Part shown: positions 17,179 to 29,314 of the stretch, one piece after another | How the letters are laid out: every line of letters begins with the position of its first letter | Numbering within the stretch: position 1 is the first letter of the stretch | Position numbers and translations under genes: made by a program | The notes under the pieces: generated by a model | What the model was told of the DNA's origin: nothing | Databases searched by the model: none | What the model saw: the letters and a program-made list of their open reading frames with translations, nothing else | Assembly (NCBI RefSeq): GCF_004359545.1 | Contig: NZ_SCWB01000001.1 | Coordinates: 1-64,000 of the forward strand | Direction: 5' to 3' | Length of the DNA: 64,000 nucleotides | DNA from: Macrococcus lamae | Lineage (GTDB): Bacteria; Bacillota; Bacilli; Staphylococcales; Staphylococcaceae

Positions 17179-17463
17179 ATGTTGAAATTAAACTTACAAT
17201 TTTTCGCATCGAAAAAAGGGGTAGGTTCTACACGTAACGGTCGTGACTCTGAATCAAAACGTTTAGGTGCTAAACGTGCTGATGGTCAATACGTCACTGG
17301 TGGTTCAATCCTTTACCGTCAACGCGGTACTAAAGTTTTCGCTGGTGAAAACGTAGGACGCGGCGGAGATGATACATTGTTCGCTAAAATCGACGGCGTT
17401 GTGAAATTCGAACGTTTCGGACGTGACAAGAAGAAAGTTTCTGTATACGCGGAAGCGAAATAA
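17179..17463 (+). CDS. rpmA: 50S ribosomal protein L27 with cleavable N-terminal extension
   Basis: This 94-aa protein reaches into the peptidyl transferase centre. It begins MLKLNLQFF followed by [14 protein letters not shown]. The first nine residues are the extension cleaved by Prp between Phe9 and Ala10 in staphylococci, and the mature protein then starts ASKKG. The rest shows the standard L27 sequence with [28 protein letters not shown]. The RBS is GAGGTG. It is the last gene of rplU-prp-rpmA, ended by the hairpin at 17473. Confidence 0.98.
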   Translation: MLKLNLQFFASKKGVGSTRNGRDSESKRLGAKRADGQYVTGGSILYRQRGTKVFAGENVGRGGDDTLFAKIDGVVKFERFGRDKKKVSVYAEAK

Positions 17464-17472
17464 TAACACATT

Positions 17473-17510
17473 AAAGCACTGAACATTATGTTCAAGTGCT
17501 TTTCTTTTTT
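17473..17510 (+). terminator. Terminator of the rplU operon
   Basis: AAAGCACT (17473-17480) pairs with AGTGCTTT (17495-17502), with inner GAAC/GTTC, and CTTTTTT follows. It lies nine bases past the rpmA stop. Confidence 0.85.
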
Positions 17511-17542
17511 AGCACAGTGTTCACCCCAGTCGTACAGTCTTC

Positions 17543-17551
17543 TGTTATAAT
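17543..17551 (+). promoter_or_regulatory. Extended -10 promoter for the Spo0B-like gene and obg
   Basis: TGTTATAAT is an exact extended -10 element (TGnTATAAT). The -35 region is poor, as is usual for this class. A start near 17558 would fall at the RBS of the gene beginning 17571, giving a very short leader. Confidence 0.5.
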
Positions 17552-17570
17552 GATGATAAAGGAGTATGTG

Positions 17571-18053
17571 ATGAAAGCACTGGATGTTTATACGCGCGCT
17601 AAACACGATCTCAGCAATCAATTACAGATGATAACGAGCTATCTTGAACTTGAAGAATATGATAAAGCGAAAGACAGTGGAGCAAAGTGGATGACAGTCA
17701 TACGCGAAGAACAGAAGTTATTCCAGCTGCCATGGCCGAATTTTCTGGAAGCAGTGATAGACCATAAAACACGATCCCAGAATTACAGCTGGCGGTTTGA
17801 AGTCAATACTTCAGGAGATTGTGTCAGTGATACATTTATAACGAAACAATTCAACTGCTGGATGGATTTTATTCATCATATATCTGCAACTGGCAGACAA
17901 TTGATAGAAATTGAACTCTATGATGACCAGGACGCGCTTGAAGTTTGCTTCATTTTATCAGGAGGAAATTACACTGATATCCAAGGAAACGATGCATTCG
18001 ACTGGGAACTATCGGAAAGTATATTAACAGCAAAATTTAAAATCAACAGATAA
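17571..18053 (+). CDS. Spo0B-like sensor-kinase-type phosphotransferase domain protein
   Basis: This is a 160-aa protein. Residues 8-60 form the helical hairpin of Spo0B-type dimerisation/phosphotransfer domains, with RAKHDLSNQLQMI around His12, corresponding to the phosphorylatable His of Spo0B. The rest is a degenerate ATPase-like domain without recognisable nucleotide-binding boxes. Its place between rpmA and obg is that of spo0B in B. subtilis. The start at ATG 17571 follows AAAGGAG (17558-17564) six bases upstream; in-frame upstream codons would run through the terminator. The surrounding genome looks like a non-sporulating coccus, so it is either a relic or serves another phosphorelay. 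Confidence 0.8.
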   Translation: MKALDVYTRAKHDLSNQLQMITSYLELEEYDKAKDSGAKWMTVIREEQKLFQLPWPNFLEAVIDHKTRSQNYSWRFEVNTSGDCVSDTFITKQFNCWMDFIHHISATGRQLIEIELYDDQDALEVCFILSGGNYTDIQGNDAFDWELSESILTAKFKINR

Positions 18054-18065
18054 AGAGGTGTTCAG

Positions 18066-19355
18066 ATGTTTGTCGATCAGGTCAAAATTAATCTTAAAGC
18101 AGGCGATGGAGGAAACGGAATCGTTGCTTATAGACGTGAGAAATACGTTCCGATGGGTGGTCCTGCTGGAGGCGATGGGGGTAAAGGGGCCTCTGTTGTC
18201 TTTGAAGTGGATGAAGGGTTAAGGACTCTCCTCGATTTCAGATTTCAACGCATGTTCAAAGCGGAAAAAGGCGAAAACGGTCAGTCGAGCAATATGCATG
18301 GCCGCGGTGCGAAAGACTTAATTCTGAAGGTTCCGCCAGGCACTATTGTTAAAAATGCGGAAACAGAAGAAGTTATCGCAGATTTAGTAATGCATGGTCA
18401 GCAGGCAGTCGTCGCTAAAGGTGGCCGAGGAGGTCGAGGGAACTCACGTTTTGCATCTGCTTCCAACCCAGCACCGGAATTCAGTGAAAATGGTGAGCCT
18501 GGAGAAGAACTGGAAGTCGTTTTAGAACTTAAATTAATGGCGGATGTCGGTTTAGTCGGTTTCCCGAGTGTAGGAAAATCCACGCTGCTGTCGATTGTAT
18601 CTAAAGCTAAGCCGAAAATCGGAGCTTATCATTTTACAACGATAAAACCGAATCTAGGTGTCGTGCAGACAAAAGATAATCGAAGCTTCGTCATGGCTGA
18701 CCTTCCGGGATTGATTGAAGGCGCATCAGAAGGAGTAGGACTTGGACATCAGTTTCTGCGTCACGTTGAACGGACGCGCGTCATTATCCATATTATCGAT
18801 ATGGGTCGAACAGATGGACGGGATCCATACGAAGATTATGTAACAATCAATAAGGAATTGAAGCAGTACAATGAAAAGCTGGCTAAACGTCCGCAGATCG
18901 TCGTCGCTAACAAAATGGACATGTTCGGTGCTGACGATAACTTAGAACTCTTTAAAGAAGAAGTCGGACATGACATAGAAATCATTGAACTAAGTGCAGC
19001 GACGTATCAAAATATCGATACGCTACTTTACCGTGTAGCCGATCTTCTTGATGCGACAAAAGACATTGACTACGATCTGCAGGAAGAAGAAACAGGTGTT
19101 CACCGTGTCATGTACAAACACGAGAAATCAGCAGATCACTTTGAAATTACACGTGATGATGACGGTGCTTATGTTGTCAGCGGCAATTCTATTGAACGTA
19201 TGTTCAAGATGACAGATTTCACACGTGATGCTGCTGTCAGAAGGTTTGCCCGTCAAATGCGTACGATGGGAATCGATGATGCTCTGCGTGCACGTGGTGC
19301 CAAAAATGGTGATATCGTCCGTATTTTACGCGGAGAATTTGAGTTTGTAGAGTAG
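18066..19355 (+). CDS. obg: GTPase ObgE/CgtA
   Basis: This 429-aa essential GTPase acts in 50S subunit maturation and the stress response, and binds ppGpp in related organisms. An N-terminal glycine-rich Obg fold spans about residues 1-158. Next is the G domain, with G1 GFPSVGKST at 165-173, G3 DLPGL and G4 NKMD. A C-terminal OCT domain (about 345-429) ends [10 protein letters not shown]. The RBS GAGGTG precedes the ATG. It is 12 bases after the Spo0B-like gene and probably cotranscribed with it and with pheB. Confidence 0.97.
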   Translation: MFVDQVKINLKAGDGGNGIVAYRREKYVPMGGPAGGDGGKGASVVFEVDEGLRTLLDFRFQRMFKAEKGENGQSSNMHGRGAKDLILKVPPGTIVKNAETEEVIADLVMHGQQAVVAKGGRGGRGNSRFASASNPAPEFSENGEPGEELEVVLELKLMADVGLVGFPSVGKSTLLSIVSKAKPKIGAYHFTTIKPNLGVVQTKDNRSFVMADLPGLIEGASEGVGLGHQFLRHVERTRVIIHIIDMGRTDGRDPYEDYVTINKELKQYNEKLAKRPQIVVANKMDMFGADDNLELFKEEVGHDIEIIELSAATYQNIDTLLYRVADLLDATKDIDYDLQEEETGVHRVMYKHEKSADHFEITRDDDGAYVVSGNSIERMFKMTDFTRDAAVRRFARQMRTMGIDDALRARGAKNGDIVRILRGEFEFVE

Positions 19356-19363
19356 GTGGCCTG

Positions 19364-19810
19364 ATGTCAGATAAAAAGAAGTTTTACCTGATCAGAGAAG
19401 ATGTGCTGCCGGAATCGATCAAGAAAACTTTGAAGGTTAAATCTTTGCTTGATGATGAACCTCGTATGTCAATTTTTGATGCTGTCAGACGCTTTGATTT
19501 GTCGCGTAGTGCCTATTATAAGTATAAAGATACTATTTTTCCGGTTGATGACACCAAGACTGAACGCAATGTGACGATGCTGCTTCATGTCGATGATAAC
19601 ATTGGTTTGCTAAGCCGTGTTCTTGAACTTATTGCGGCTGAGCAGGGTTCTGTTCTGACGATCCACCAGAGTCTGCCGATTAAAGAGAAGACGACGATTA
19701 CCATCACATTAAATGCGACCCAGATTGAACTGACAATTAACGGCCTGCTTGATCAGCTGAAGAACATCGATGGTGTCAACCACGTTCAGCTGATCGGAAT
19801 GACCATGTAA
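19364..19810 (+). CDS. pheB: ACT domain-containing protein PheB (UPF0735)
   Basis: This 148-aa protein begins with a DNA-binding-like helical segment (FDAVRRFDLSRSAYYKYKDTIFPV) followed by a C-terminal ACT domain (about 70-148) that usually binds amino acids. This architecture and the place after obg match UPF0735/PheB of Bacillales. Its function is unproven; a regulatory role in aromatic amino acid metabolism has been suggested from its neighbourhood with pheA in Bacillus, which is absent here. It starts nine bases after obg. Confidence 0.9.
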   Translation: MSDKKKFYLIREDVLPESIKKTLKVKSLLDDEPRMSIFDAVRRFDLSRSAYYKYKDTIFPVDDTKTERNVTMLLHVDDNIGLLSRVLELIAAEQGSVLTIHQSLPIKEKTTITITLNATQIELTINGLLDQLKNIDGVNHVQLIGMTM

Positions 19811-19819
19811 GGAGGAACT

Positions 19820-20404
19820 ATGTACGCTTATTTGAAAGGTACGCTCAATCAGATTTATCCGACACACGTTGTCATTGATATCGGAGGCGTCGGTTATGAA
19901 TGTCTAACACCTAATCCATATCGCTTTCAGAAATTCCTGACAAAAGAACTGCAAATATATACTCAGCTCATTGTCCGGGAAGATGCTCATACATTATACG
20001 GCTTTCAATCAGAAGAGGAAAAAGCATTATTCCTGTCTTTAATAAAGGTCACAGGAATAGGTCCTAAATCTGCACTTGCCATTCTCGCTACGAGTTCGCC
20101 AAATGAAGTGAAACAGGCAATCGAACAGGAAAATGAAACTTATTTGATTAAGTTTCCAGGCATTGGTAAGAAGACGGCACGCCAGATTATTCTTGATTTG
20201 AAAGGTAAGCTGATCATTACAGATGAGTCTGCAGTATTTGAACAGTATGATGATCAGACTGCAGTTACCGAAGCACTGCTTGCTTTAGAAGCGCTAGGTT
20301 ATTCCAGCCGTGAACTTGTAAAAGTCGAAAAAATATTGAAGTCCGAGAATTTAAGTGAAGTTGATGCAAACATTAAACGTGGTTTGCAGATTTTAGTGTC
20401 TTAA
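19820..20404 (+). CDS. ruvA: Holliday junction branch migration protein RuvA
   Basis: This 194-aa protein forms the tetramer that holds a four-way DNA junction while RuvB rings drive branch migration. It has an N-terminal OB fold ([27 protein letters not shown]), two helix-hairpin-helix motifs ([16 protein letters not shown] and [19 protein letters not shown]) and a C-terminal helical domain that touches RuvB ([15 protein letters not shown]). The RBS is AAGGAGG. ruvB follows after 12 bases; no ruvC is present, as is normal in Firmicutes, where RecU resolves junctions. Confidence 0.97.
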   Translation: MYAYLKGTLNQIYPTHVVIDIGGVGYECLTPNPYRFQKFLTKELQIYTQLIVREDAHTLYGFQSEEEKALFLSLIKVTGIGPKSALAILATSSPNEVKQAIEQENETYLIKFPGIGKKTARQIILDLKGKLIITDESAVFEQYDDQTAVTEALLALEALGYSSRELVKVEKILKSENLSEVDANIKRGLQILVS

Positions 20405-20416
20405 GGAAGTGGCTAA

Positions 20417-21430
20417 ATGGATGAACGTATGATGGACGATACTCTGATGAACATGGAGGAAGCAAAGACTGAACTCAGTCTGCGCCCGACGCTGCTCCAT
20501 CAGTATATTGGACAGAATAAGCTTAAGAATAACCTCGATGTCTTTATTCAGGCAGCTAAACTAAGAAACGAAGCGCTGGATCATGTGCTGTTGTATGGAC
20601 CGCCGGGTCTAGGTAAAACAACACTCGCCAATATAATTGCCAATGAACTTGATGTCAATATAAGAACAACGTCCGGTCCGTCTATTGAACGTCCAGGAGA
20701 TCTTGCGGCGATTTTATCATCATTGAACGCAGGTGATGTGTTATTCATCGATGAGATTCACAGACTATCCCGTGTTGTAGAGGAAATTCTATATCCTGCG
20801 ATGGAGGATTTTTGCTTAGATATCGTTGTCGGTAAAGGAGAGGAAGCGAGGAGCATCAGAATTGACCTGCCACCTTTTACATTAGTTGGGGCAACAACAC
20901 GGGCGGGTAATTTATCTGCGCCGCTGCGTGATAGATTTGGTGTTCATCTGCGACTTGATTATTATGATGACAAGGACTTAATGGAGATTATTACACGCAC
21001 TGCTGCTGTCTTTGAAATAGATATTGATGCAGATTCTGCAGCAGAGATTGCCGGCAGGAGCCGGGGGACGCCGCGTATCGCCAATCGTCTGCTGCGCCGA
21101 GTACGTGATTTTGCGCAGGTGATTGGCGACGATTATATTGAAGTCAGTACAACAACTCGATCACTTGACATGCTGCAGGTTGATAAGCATGGGCTTGACC
21201 ATATTGACCGTAAAATCATGGTCAATATCATAGAGCGCTATAATGGTGGTCCAGTCGGTTTAGATACGATTGCTGTCAGCGTCGGGGAAGAACGTGTGAC
21301 GATTGAGGACGTCTATGAGCCGTTTCTTATTCAGAAAGGCTTTCTTGAGAGAACGACACGAGGACGGCAAGCTACAATGCATGCGTACGAACACTTTAAC
21401 TATCCGTATAGTAATGAAAAGAGGAAGTAA
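20417..21430 (+). CDS. ruvB: Holliday junction branch migration ATPase RuvB
   Basis: This 337-aa AAA+ motor encircles DNA on each side of the RuvA tetramer. Walker [10 protein letters not shown] is at residues 61-69, Walker [10 protein letters not shown] follows, and sensor 1 is GATTRAG. The C-terminal winged helix contains [24 protein letters not shown]-type sequence. The stop and the queA start are two bases apart, so ruvA-ruvB-queA-tgt form one operon. Confidence 0.98.
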   Translation: MDERMMDDTLMNMEEAKTELSLRPTLLHQYIGQNKLKNNLDVFIQAAKLRNEALDHVLLYGPPGLGKTTLANIIANELDVNIRTTSGPSIERPGDLAAILSSLNAGDVLFIDEIHRLSRVVEEILYPAMEDFCLDIVVGKGEEARSIRIDLPPFTLVGATTRAGNLSAPLRDRFGVHLRLDYYDDKDLMEIITRTAAVFEIDIDADSAAEIAGRSRGTPRIANRLLRRVRDFAQVIGDDYIEVSTTTRSLDMLQVDKHGLDHIDRKIMVNIIERYNGGPVGLDTIAVSVGEERVTIEDVYEPFLIQKGFLERTTRGRQATMHAYEHFNYPYSNEKRK

Positions 21431-21432
21431 CT

Positions 21433-23609
<2,177 letters not shown>

Positions 23610-23618
23610 GAGGCACTT

Positions 23619-23897
23619 ATGAACGAACAATTTCAATTAATATTACTAAATGTACTGCCGCTGCTTGTCCTATTGCTGGTCGCATACTTTGCTATTATCA
23701 GACCTGGACAGAAGCGTGCAAAAGCTCAGCAGCAATTGATGAATAACTTAAAACGCGGTGATAAAATAGTGACTATCGGCGGAATCCATGGTACTGTCCG
23801 CGCAGTCGACATTAAAACTTTAACTATTGCTGTCAACAGCAAAGGTCAAGAACTCATTATCGACAAAGAAGCAGTAAAATCAATAAGACTGTCATAA
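23619..23897 (+). CDS. yajC: Preprotein translocase subunit YajC
   Basis: This 92-aa protein has one N-terminal membrane helix (LLNVLPLLVLLLVAYFAIIRPGQKRAK). A cytoplasmic domain with RGDKIVTIGGIHGTV follows, the YajC signature. It associates with SecDF next to the SecYEG channel. It lies between tgt and secDF, the usual Firmicutes order. A gap of 79 bases before secDF leaves room for a promoter, but I see no convincing one. Confidence 0.96.
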   Translation: MNEQFQLILLNVLPLLVLLLVAYFAIIRPGQKRAKAQQQLMNNLKRGDKIVTIGGIHGTVRAVDIKTLTIAVNSKGQELIIDKEAVKSIRLS

Positions 23898-23976
23898 TTA
23901 AGTGCAATCCATCAAAGAAACTATGATATGATAATGGCAGATTTTTATTAGTGACTGATCATTAAGAGGTGAAAGT

Positions 23977-26268
23977 GTGAAAAAGCAAAGTAGAATAGTG
24001 GCGCTCGTCCTGATAACGGTATTGTTGGTCACTTTAATTGGTGTGACAGCTAAAAATATCATGAAAGATGTAAATCTCGGGCTGGATCTGCAAGGTGGTT
24101 TCGAAGTACTTTATAAAGTAAAGCCACTTGAAAAAGGCGACAAGATTGATGACACAGCTGTAAAAGCAACAAGTGAAACGTTGGAATCACGTGTCAACGT
24201 ACTCGGAGTATCAGAACCGAAGATTCAGATTGAAGAAGGAAATCGAATCCGTGTTCAGTTAGCGGGAGTTAAAAATCAGAACGAAGCGCGTGAAATTCTA
24301 TCAACAAGTGCGAACTTAACAATCCGAGATGCGAATGATAAGTTGCTGCTGTCAGGTAAAGATCTGGTGCAAGGTGCAGCAAAACAAGGCTTCAAACAGA
24401 ATACAAATGAACCGAATGTCTTATTGAAACTTAAATCTGCTGACAAGTTCAGACAGGTGACAGAGAAAGTATCCAAGATGAATCCGAATATTATGGTCAT
24501 CTGGATGGATTTTGAAGAAGGTAAAGACAGTTACAAAGCAGAAGTGAAACGTGAGCAGGAAGGCAAACAGCCAAAATATGTCAGTGCCGCTTCTGTTGAT
24601 CAGCCGATCAACTCAAGCGACGTTGAGATTTCAGGCGGATTTAACGGAACTGACGGATTACAGCGCGCTAAAAACATTGCTGATTTATTGAATGCCGGTG
24701 CCCTTCCCGTCAAACTGGATGAGATATATTCAACTTCAGTAGGAGCACAGTTTGGCCAGGATGCATTGCAGAAAACGCTGTTAGCATCAGCGGTCGGTGT
24801 AGGTATTATCTTCCTATTCATGCTGCTCTATTACAGACTTCCAGGACTGATTGCAGTGATTACTTTATCAGCATATATTTATTTGACACTTGTCGCTTTT
24901 AATCTGATCAATGGTGTGCTGACACTACCAGGTATCGCAGCACTTGTGCTTGGAGTAGGGATGGCTGTGGATGCTAATATCATCATGTATGAGCGGATTA
25001 AGGATGAATTGAAAATCGGCCGAAGTATTAAACAGGCCTATCATAAAGGATCACAGTCCTCATTCCTGACTATTTTCGACGCTAATATTACGACAGTACT
25101 TGCGGCACTTGTGCTGTTTGTCTTTGGTGTCAGCAGTGTTAAAGGCTTTGCGACGATGCTGCTGTTGGCAATATTGATGAGTTTTATTACATCCGTGTTC
25201 TTTACACGACTATTATTATCTTTGGTCGTCCATTCAAACATGTTCAATGATAAATTCAGCTGGTTCGGAGTTAAGCAGGCTGACCGCCATGACTTGAGTG
25301 AAGGGATGGATGTCCATAACTTACACTCAAGATGGGATCGCATTGATTTTGTCAAACTTGCAAAACCTCTGCTTATTGCGTCAGCTATTACTATCTTGCT
25401 CGGAATTGCTTCTCTATCTATCTTTAAGCTGAACCTTGGAATTGATTTCGCCAGTGGTACGCGAGTAGATATAAAAAGCTCTCAGCCGATAAAAGTTGAA
25501 GAGCTGAAACAAGAACTGGAAACAGTTAATCTGCCGACTGATAATGTCACACTAGCCGGCAATAACAATGAGAATGGTGTAGTTCAATATAAGGAAGCAT
25601 TGACGAAAAGTCAGATTCAGGATTTAAAGACGTCGATTGATGATAAGTATGGCTTTGAACCTAATGTCAATACAGTTTCCCCTGTAATCGGGAAAGAACT
25701 TGCTAAAAATGCTATGATCGCTACATTGATCGCTTCATTAGGTATCATTCTCTATGTGACGTTACGTTTTGAATGGCGTATGGGACTGACATCTGTCCTT
25801 GCTTTATTGCATGATGCCTTTCTTATTGTTGCTATATTCAGCGTCATCAGACTAGAAGTGGATATGACATTCATCGCTGCTGTGCTGACGATTATCGGTT
25901 ATTCCATCAACGATACCATCGTAACGTTTGACCGTGTTCGTGAGAACCTTCATAAAATAAAGGTCATTACGGCACCTGAACAGATTGACCGAATTGTCAA
26001 CAGTTCCATCAGACAGACAATGACGCGTTCAATTAATACTGTTTTAACGGTCATCATAGTCGTTGTTGCACTTATCCTGCTTGGTGCGCCAAGTATCTTC
26101 AACTTCTCGGTAGCATTGCTGATCGGTCTGTTATCTGGTGTGTTCAGCTCAATATTCATCGCTGTTCCGTTATGGGGCATCCTGAAGAAGCGTCAGCTAA
26201 GAAATAATGGCGGCAGACTGGTTGTCTATGAAGAGAAAAAAGCCAATGATGAAAAAATTTATGTTTAA
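23977..26268 (+). CDS. secDF: Fused protein translocase subunit SecDF
   Basis: This 763-aa fused protein uses the proton gradient to pull secreted proteins through SecYEG. The SecD half has an N-terminal helix and LGLDLQGGFEVLY, with a periplasmic-type domain to about residue 260. Membrane segments with PGIAALVLGVGMAVDANIIMYERI follow. The SecF half has LNLGIDFASGTRVDI, and IGYSINDTIVTFDRVREN is the second catalytic Asp-containing segment. The fusion is standard for Bacillus and Staphylococcus. The start is GTG 23977 with AGAGGTG upstream. A 19-bp perfect hairpin terminates transcription. Confidence 0.98.
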   Translation: MKKQSRIVALVLITVLLVTLIGVTAKNIMKDVNLGLDLQGGFEVLYKVKPLEKGDKIDDTAVKATSETLESRVNVLGVSEPKIQIEEGNRIRVQLAGVKNQNEAREILSTSANLTIRDANDKLLLSGKDLVQGAAKQGFKQNTNEPNVLLKLKSADKFRQVTEKVSKMNPNIMVIWMDFEEGKDSYKAEVKREQEGKQPKYVSAASVDQPINSSDVEISGGFNGTDGLQRAKNIADLLNAGALPVKLDEIYSTSVGAQFGQDALQKTLLASAVGVGIIFLFMLLYYRLPGLIAVITLSAYIYLTLVAFNLINGVLTLPGIAALVLGVGMAVDANIIMYERIKDELKIGRSIKQAYHKGSQSSFLTIFDANITTVLAALVLFVFGVSSVKGFATMLLLAILMSFITSVFFTRLLLSLVVHSNMFNDKFSWFGVKQADRHDLSEGMDVHNLHSRWDRIDFVKLAKPLLIASAITILLGIASLSIFKLNLGIDFASGTRVDIKSSQPIKVEELKQELETVNLPTDNVTLAGNNNENGVVQYKEALTKSQIQDLKTSIDDKYGFEPNVNTVSPVIGKELAKNAMIATLIASLGIILYVTLRFEWRMGLTSVLALLHDAFLIVAIFSVIRLEVDMTFIAAVLTIIGYSINDTIVTFDRVRENLHKIKVITAPEQIDRIVNSSIRQTMTRSINTVLTVIIVVVALILLGAPSIFNFSVALLIGLLSGVFSSIFIAVPLWGILKKRQLRNNGGRLVVYEEKKANDEKIYV

Positions 26269-26291
26269 TAAGTGAACTTATGGTTATTGAT

Positions 26292-26335
26292 AAATACTGG
26301 AATAAGCAGATTTCTCTGCTTATTCCAGTATTTTA
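26292..26335 (+). terminator. Terminator of secDF
   Basis: A 19-bp perfect inverted repeat (26292-26310 with 26315-26333) has a TTTC loop and a following T-rich stretch. It lies 23 bases past the stop and would work in both directions. Confidence 0.9.
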
Positions 26336-26379
26336 TTTGAAATTTATTGTGGCTTAAAATGATATATTGAGACAATGTT

Positions 26380-26408
26380 TTGAGTTGCTATGACAGCTCA
26401 TGTATAAT
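26380..26408 (+). promoter_or_regulatory. Promoter of recJ
   Basis: TTGAGT (26380-26385), a 17-nt spacer and TATAAT (26403-26408) form a good sigma-A promoter. With a start near 26415, the in-frame ATG at 26400 would lie upstream of the transcript. This supports the recJ start at 26430. Confidence 0.75.
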
Positions 26409-26429
26409 GAAACGGTCAGGAGGATGAAC

Positions 26430-28685
26430 ATGACTGTTAATAAACAATGGATTACAGGACAGACAGCTGACCTGGAACCATCCTTAATTAAAGAATTCAA
26501 AATTTCTCCGCTTATTCAAAAAGTACTGGCAGCAAGAGGTCTGACAGAACGTGACCAGGTTGCTGATTTATTATCTATTCAGCAAGTTCATGATCCAATG
26601 CTTATGCATGATATGGATAAAGCAGTGGCTAGGATTCATCAGGCGATTGCTGATGATGAACCTATTCTAGTCTATGGTGACTACGATGCCGATGGTGTGA
26701 CAAGTGTCACTATTATGATGTATGCGCTTGAACAGCTGGGGGCGATGGCTGATTTCTATATTCCTAATCGTTTCACTGAAGGCTATGGGCCTAATGAAGC
26801 AGCATTTAGAGCGGCTGCCGATGAAGGGGTCGGATTAATTATCACTGTCGACAATGGTATTAAAGGACATGATGAAGTAAAAGCAGTGAAAGAATTAGGT
26901 GTTGATGTCATCATTACAGATCATCATGAAATGGGCGACGAGCTTCCTGAAGCATATGCTATTATTCATCCAGCTCATCCAGCTGGAAATTATCCATGTC
27001 CATACCTGGCAGGCGCAGGAGTCTCCTATAAACTTACGACAGCGCTGCTCGGCAAGGAACTTCCTGAATTGCTCGGATTTACTGCGATTGGAACAGTGAG
27101 CGATCTCGTGCCATTAACTGACGAGAACAGAACATTGGTTAAACTGGGTCTGCGTGAACTGAACCAGTATCAGCCGGTCGGTGTTAAAGCACTGCTGCAG
27201 CAGGCAGGTCATTCAGGCGTCATTACTGAAGAAACGATTGGATTTATGATTGGACCGCGATTGAATGCAGTCGGGAGACTGGATGACGCAAGACCGGCTG
27301 CCGAATTATTGATGGAGCAGGATATGGAGTCCGCTGTTTTTCTCGCAGAGCAAGTAAACGATGTTAATAATGAACGCAAAAGTATCGTCGAAGATATAGT
27401 GAATCAGGCTGTGCTCGTTGCTGAAGATAAAATTTCAAGGGGCTTTAATTTTCTCTTCATTACAGGCGAAAACTGGAACGAAGGTGTCCTTGGAATTGTA
27501 GCTTCTAAATTAGTGGAACGCTATTATCTTCCGGTAATCGTTCTAAATATCAATCGAACGGAGCAATATGCTAAAGGGTCTGCAAGAAGCATCCCGCAAA
27601 TCTCTATGTACGATTATCTGGATGAAGAAATAGAACTTTTAAGCAGGTTCGGTGGACATCATATGGCAGCAGGACTAACGTTGCCACTTGAAAATCTAGA
27701 AGAGCTTGAGAGCAGAATGAATGACCGTATGGATCAGTATTTATCAAGCCATGACCTCCAGCCGGTACTGCATATTGATGCTGCAGTTACGTTAGACGAG
27801 CTGACCGTAGATTATGTTCACCAGCTTGAACTTCTGAGACCATTTGGCACTGGAAATCCCCAGCCCGTCTTCAGTGTTAAAGGATCAACCATTACACAGA
27901 TAAAAGCCATCGGACAGCATGCTAATCATTTAAAACTCATTCTTGATCAGAAACTGAATGTTCTGAAGTGGTCTGCGGGCGAACTTGTCAGAGATTTTCC
28001 TGAAGGGACAACGGTTGATGTATGTGGAAAACTTCAGTTAAATGAATGGAACGGTCATGTCTCATTGCAAATGTTAATGGAGGATATGAAAACTGATCAA
28101 GTACGTTTCGTTGATTTCCGAAATCAGCATCATCACTCTTTTTCGTTCCTGAAGGACGAGCCTGTCATCTACCTAATCAACCAGAGCCGCAAAAAAAATG
28201 GCGGGAATTATTATTTTTATGGAGAAAATATATCCGGGCATGATAAAATTGTACTTAGAGATTTACCTGATGATCTTGAATCCTTCTTTGAGACGATGCG
28301 TTCTGCAACAGCAAAGCAGATCTATGTGATTTTCCATGAATCAAAGCAGGTTTACTTTGAGGGCATGCCGAGTCTTGAAAAATTCAGAACGCTCTATAAA
28401 CTGATGGTCAATCGTACGATTGTTCCAACGCAGCATGGAATGACACTGACTGACAGACTCAATGTTTCTCCAAATGTTCTTCTATTCATGCTGTCCGTAC
28501 TTACGGAACTTGGTGTCGTCAGAAAAGACGGAGAAGCATATCAGCTGGATTTAACAACCGGTAAAGTAGAGATTCCATCAGCACTTAGTTACCAGCAGAG
28601 AGAAAAACAGCTGAAGATAGAACAGCAGCTGCTGTTTTCTTCATTTGACAGTATAAAACATCTTATCTTGGATAAAATGGAATAG
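26430..28685 (+). CDS. recJ: Single-stranded-DNA 5'-3' exonuclease RecJ
   Basis: This is a 751-aa DHH-superfamily nuclease used in recombination and mismatch repair. Conserved motifs include VYGDYDADGVTS (motif I), ITVDNGI (motif II), ITDHHEMGDELP (DHH) and the DHHA1 region SRFGGHHMAAGLTL. An OB fold and the Firmicutes-type C-terminal extension (about 560-751) follow. ATG 26430 was chosen because AGGAGG (26418-26423) lies six bases upstream and the predicted transcript starts after 26410. apt follows 12 bases later. Confidence 0.96.
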   Translation: MTVNKQWITGQTADLEPSLIKEFKISPLIQKVLAARGLTERDQVADLLSIQQVHDPMLMHDMDKAVARIHQAIADDEPILVYGDYDADGVTSVTIMMYALEQLGAMADFYIPNRFTEGYGPNEAAFRAAADEGVGLIITVDNGIKGHDEVKAVKELGVDVIITDHHEMGDELPEAYAIIHPAHPAGNYPCPYLAGAGVSYKLTTALLGKELPELLGFTAIGTVSDLVPLTDENRTLVKLGLRELNQYQPVGVKALLQQAGHSGVITEETIGFMIGPRLNAVGRLDDARPAAELLMEQDMESAVFLAEQVNDVNNERKSIVEDIVNQAVLVAEDKISRGFNFLFITGENWNEGVLGIVASKLVERYYLPVIVLNINRTEQYAKGSARSIPQISMYDYLDEEIELLSRFGGHHMAAGLTLPLENLEELESRMNDRMDQYLSSHDLQPVLHIDAAVTLDELTVDYVHQLELLRPFGTGNPQPVFSVKGSTITQIKAIGQHANHLKLILDQKLNVLKWSAGELVRDFPEGTTVDVCGKLQLNEWNGHVSLQMLMEDMKTDQVRFVDFRNQHHHSFSFLKDEPVIYLINQSRKKNGGNYYFYGENISGHDKIVLRDLPDDLESFFETMRSATAKQIYVIFHESKQVYFEGMPSLEKFRTLYKLMVNRTIVPTQHGMTLTDRLNVSPNVLLFMLSVLTELGVVRKDGEAYQLDLTTGKVEIPSALSYQQREKQLKIEQQLLFSSFDSIKHLILDKME

Positions 28686-28697
28686 CAGGAGGACATT

Positions 28698-29219
28698 ATG
28701 GATTTAAAACAGTATATTTCAGAAGTCAAAGACTGGCCGAAAGCAGGCGTCAGCTTTAAAGACATTACAACAATTATGGACAACGGAGAAGCTTATAAAT
28801 ATGCAACTGATCAGATCGTCAGATTTGCTCAGGAAAAGCATATTGATATTGTTGTCGGACCAGAAGCTCGTGGATTTATAATCGGATGTCCTGTAAGCTA
28901 TGCACTCGGTATCGGTTTCGCTCCTGTCAGAAAAGAAGGGAAATTACCACGTGAGGTCGTTCGCTTTGAGTATGACCTGGAATATGGCTCCAACGTTCTG
29001 ACGATGCATAAAGACGCGATTAAGCAGGGTCAGCGTGTATTGATTACTGATGACTTGCTTGCAACAGGCGGTACGATTGAAGCGACAGTTAAACTGGTAG
29101 AACAATTAGGCGGAATTGTTGCGGGTATCGCATTTATCATTGACTTGAAATATTTAAACGGTATGGAAAAGCTGGAAGGCTATGAAGTGCTTTCTCTTGT
29201 ATCATATGATGAAGAATAA
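28698..29219 (+). CDS. apt: Adenine phosphoribosyltransferase
   Basis: This enzyme converts adenine and PRPP into AMP in purine salvage. In the 173-aa protein the PRPP-binding loop is [16 protein letters not shown] (residues about 114-129). The family's [12 protein letters not shown] and [10 protein letters not shown] loops are both present. It has the normal length. RBS AGGAGG precedes the ATG. The recJ-apt-relA order is conserved in Bacillales. A short GC-rich stem with a T-rich tail at 29221-29250 may be a weak terminator before relA. Confidence 0.97.
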   Translation: MDLKQYISEVKDWPKAGVSFKDITTIMDNGEAYKYATDQIVRFAQEKHIDIVVGPEARGFIIGCPVSYALGIGFAPVRKEGKLPREVVRFEYDLEYGSNVLTMHKDAIKQGQRVLITDDLLATGGTIEATVKLVEQLGGIVAGIAFIIDLKYLNGMEKLEGYEVLSLVSYDEE

Positions 29220-29314
29220 TGCGGCATCAGCTGCTTTATTCTTTTTTTCATCTGTTTATTTATCATTTAATATATAGTATGATATTAACATTATTAAACA
29301 AGTGAGGTGATGGC

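Noticed and set aside
17496-17570. In-frame upstream extension of the Spo0B-like protein
   Set aside because: It begins in the rplU terminator and before the extended -10 promoter; ATG 17571 has a proper RBS.
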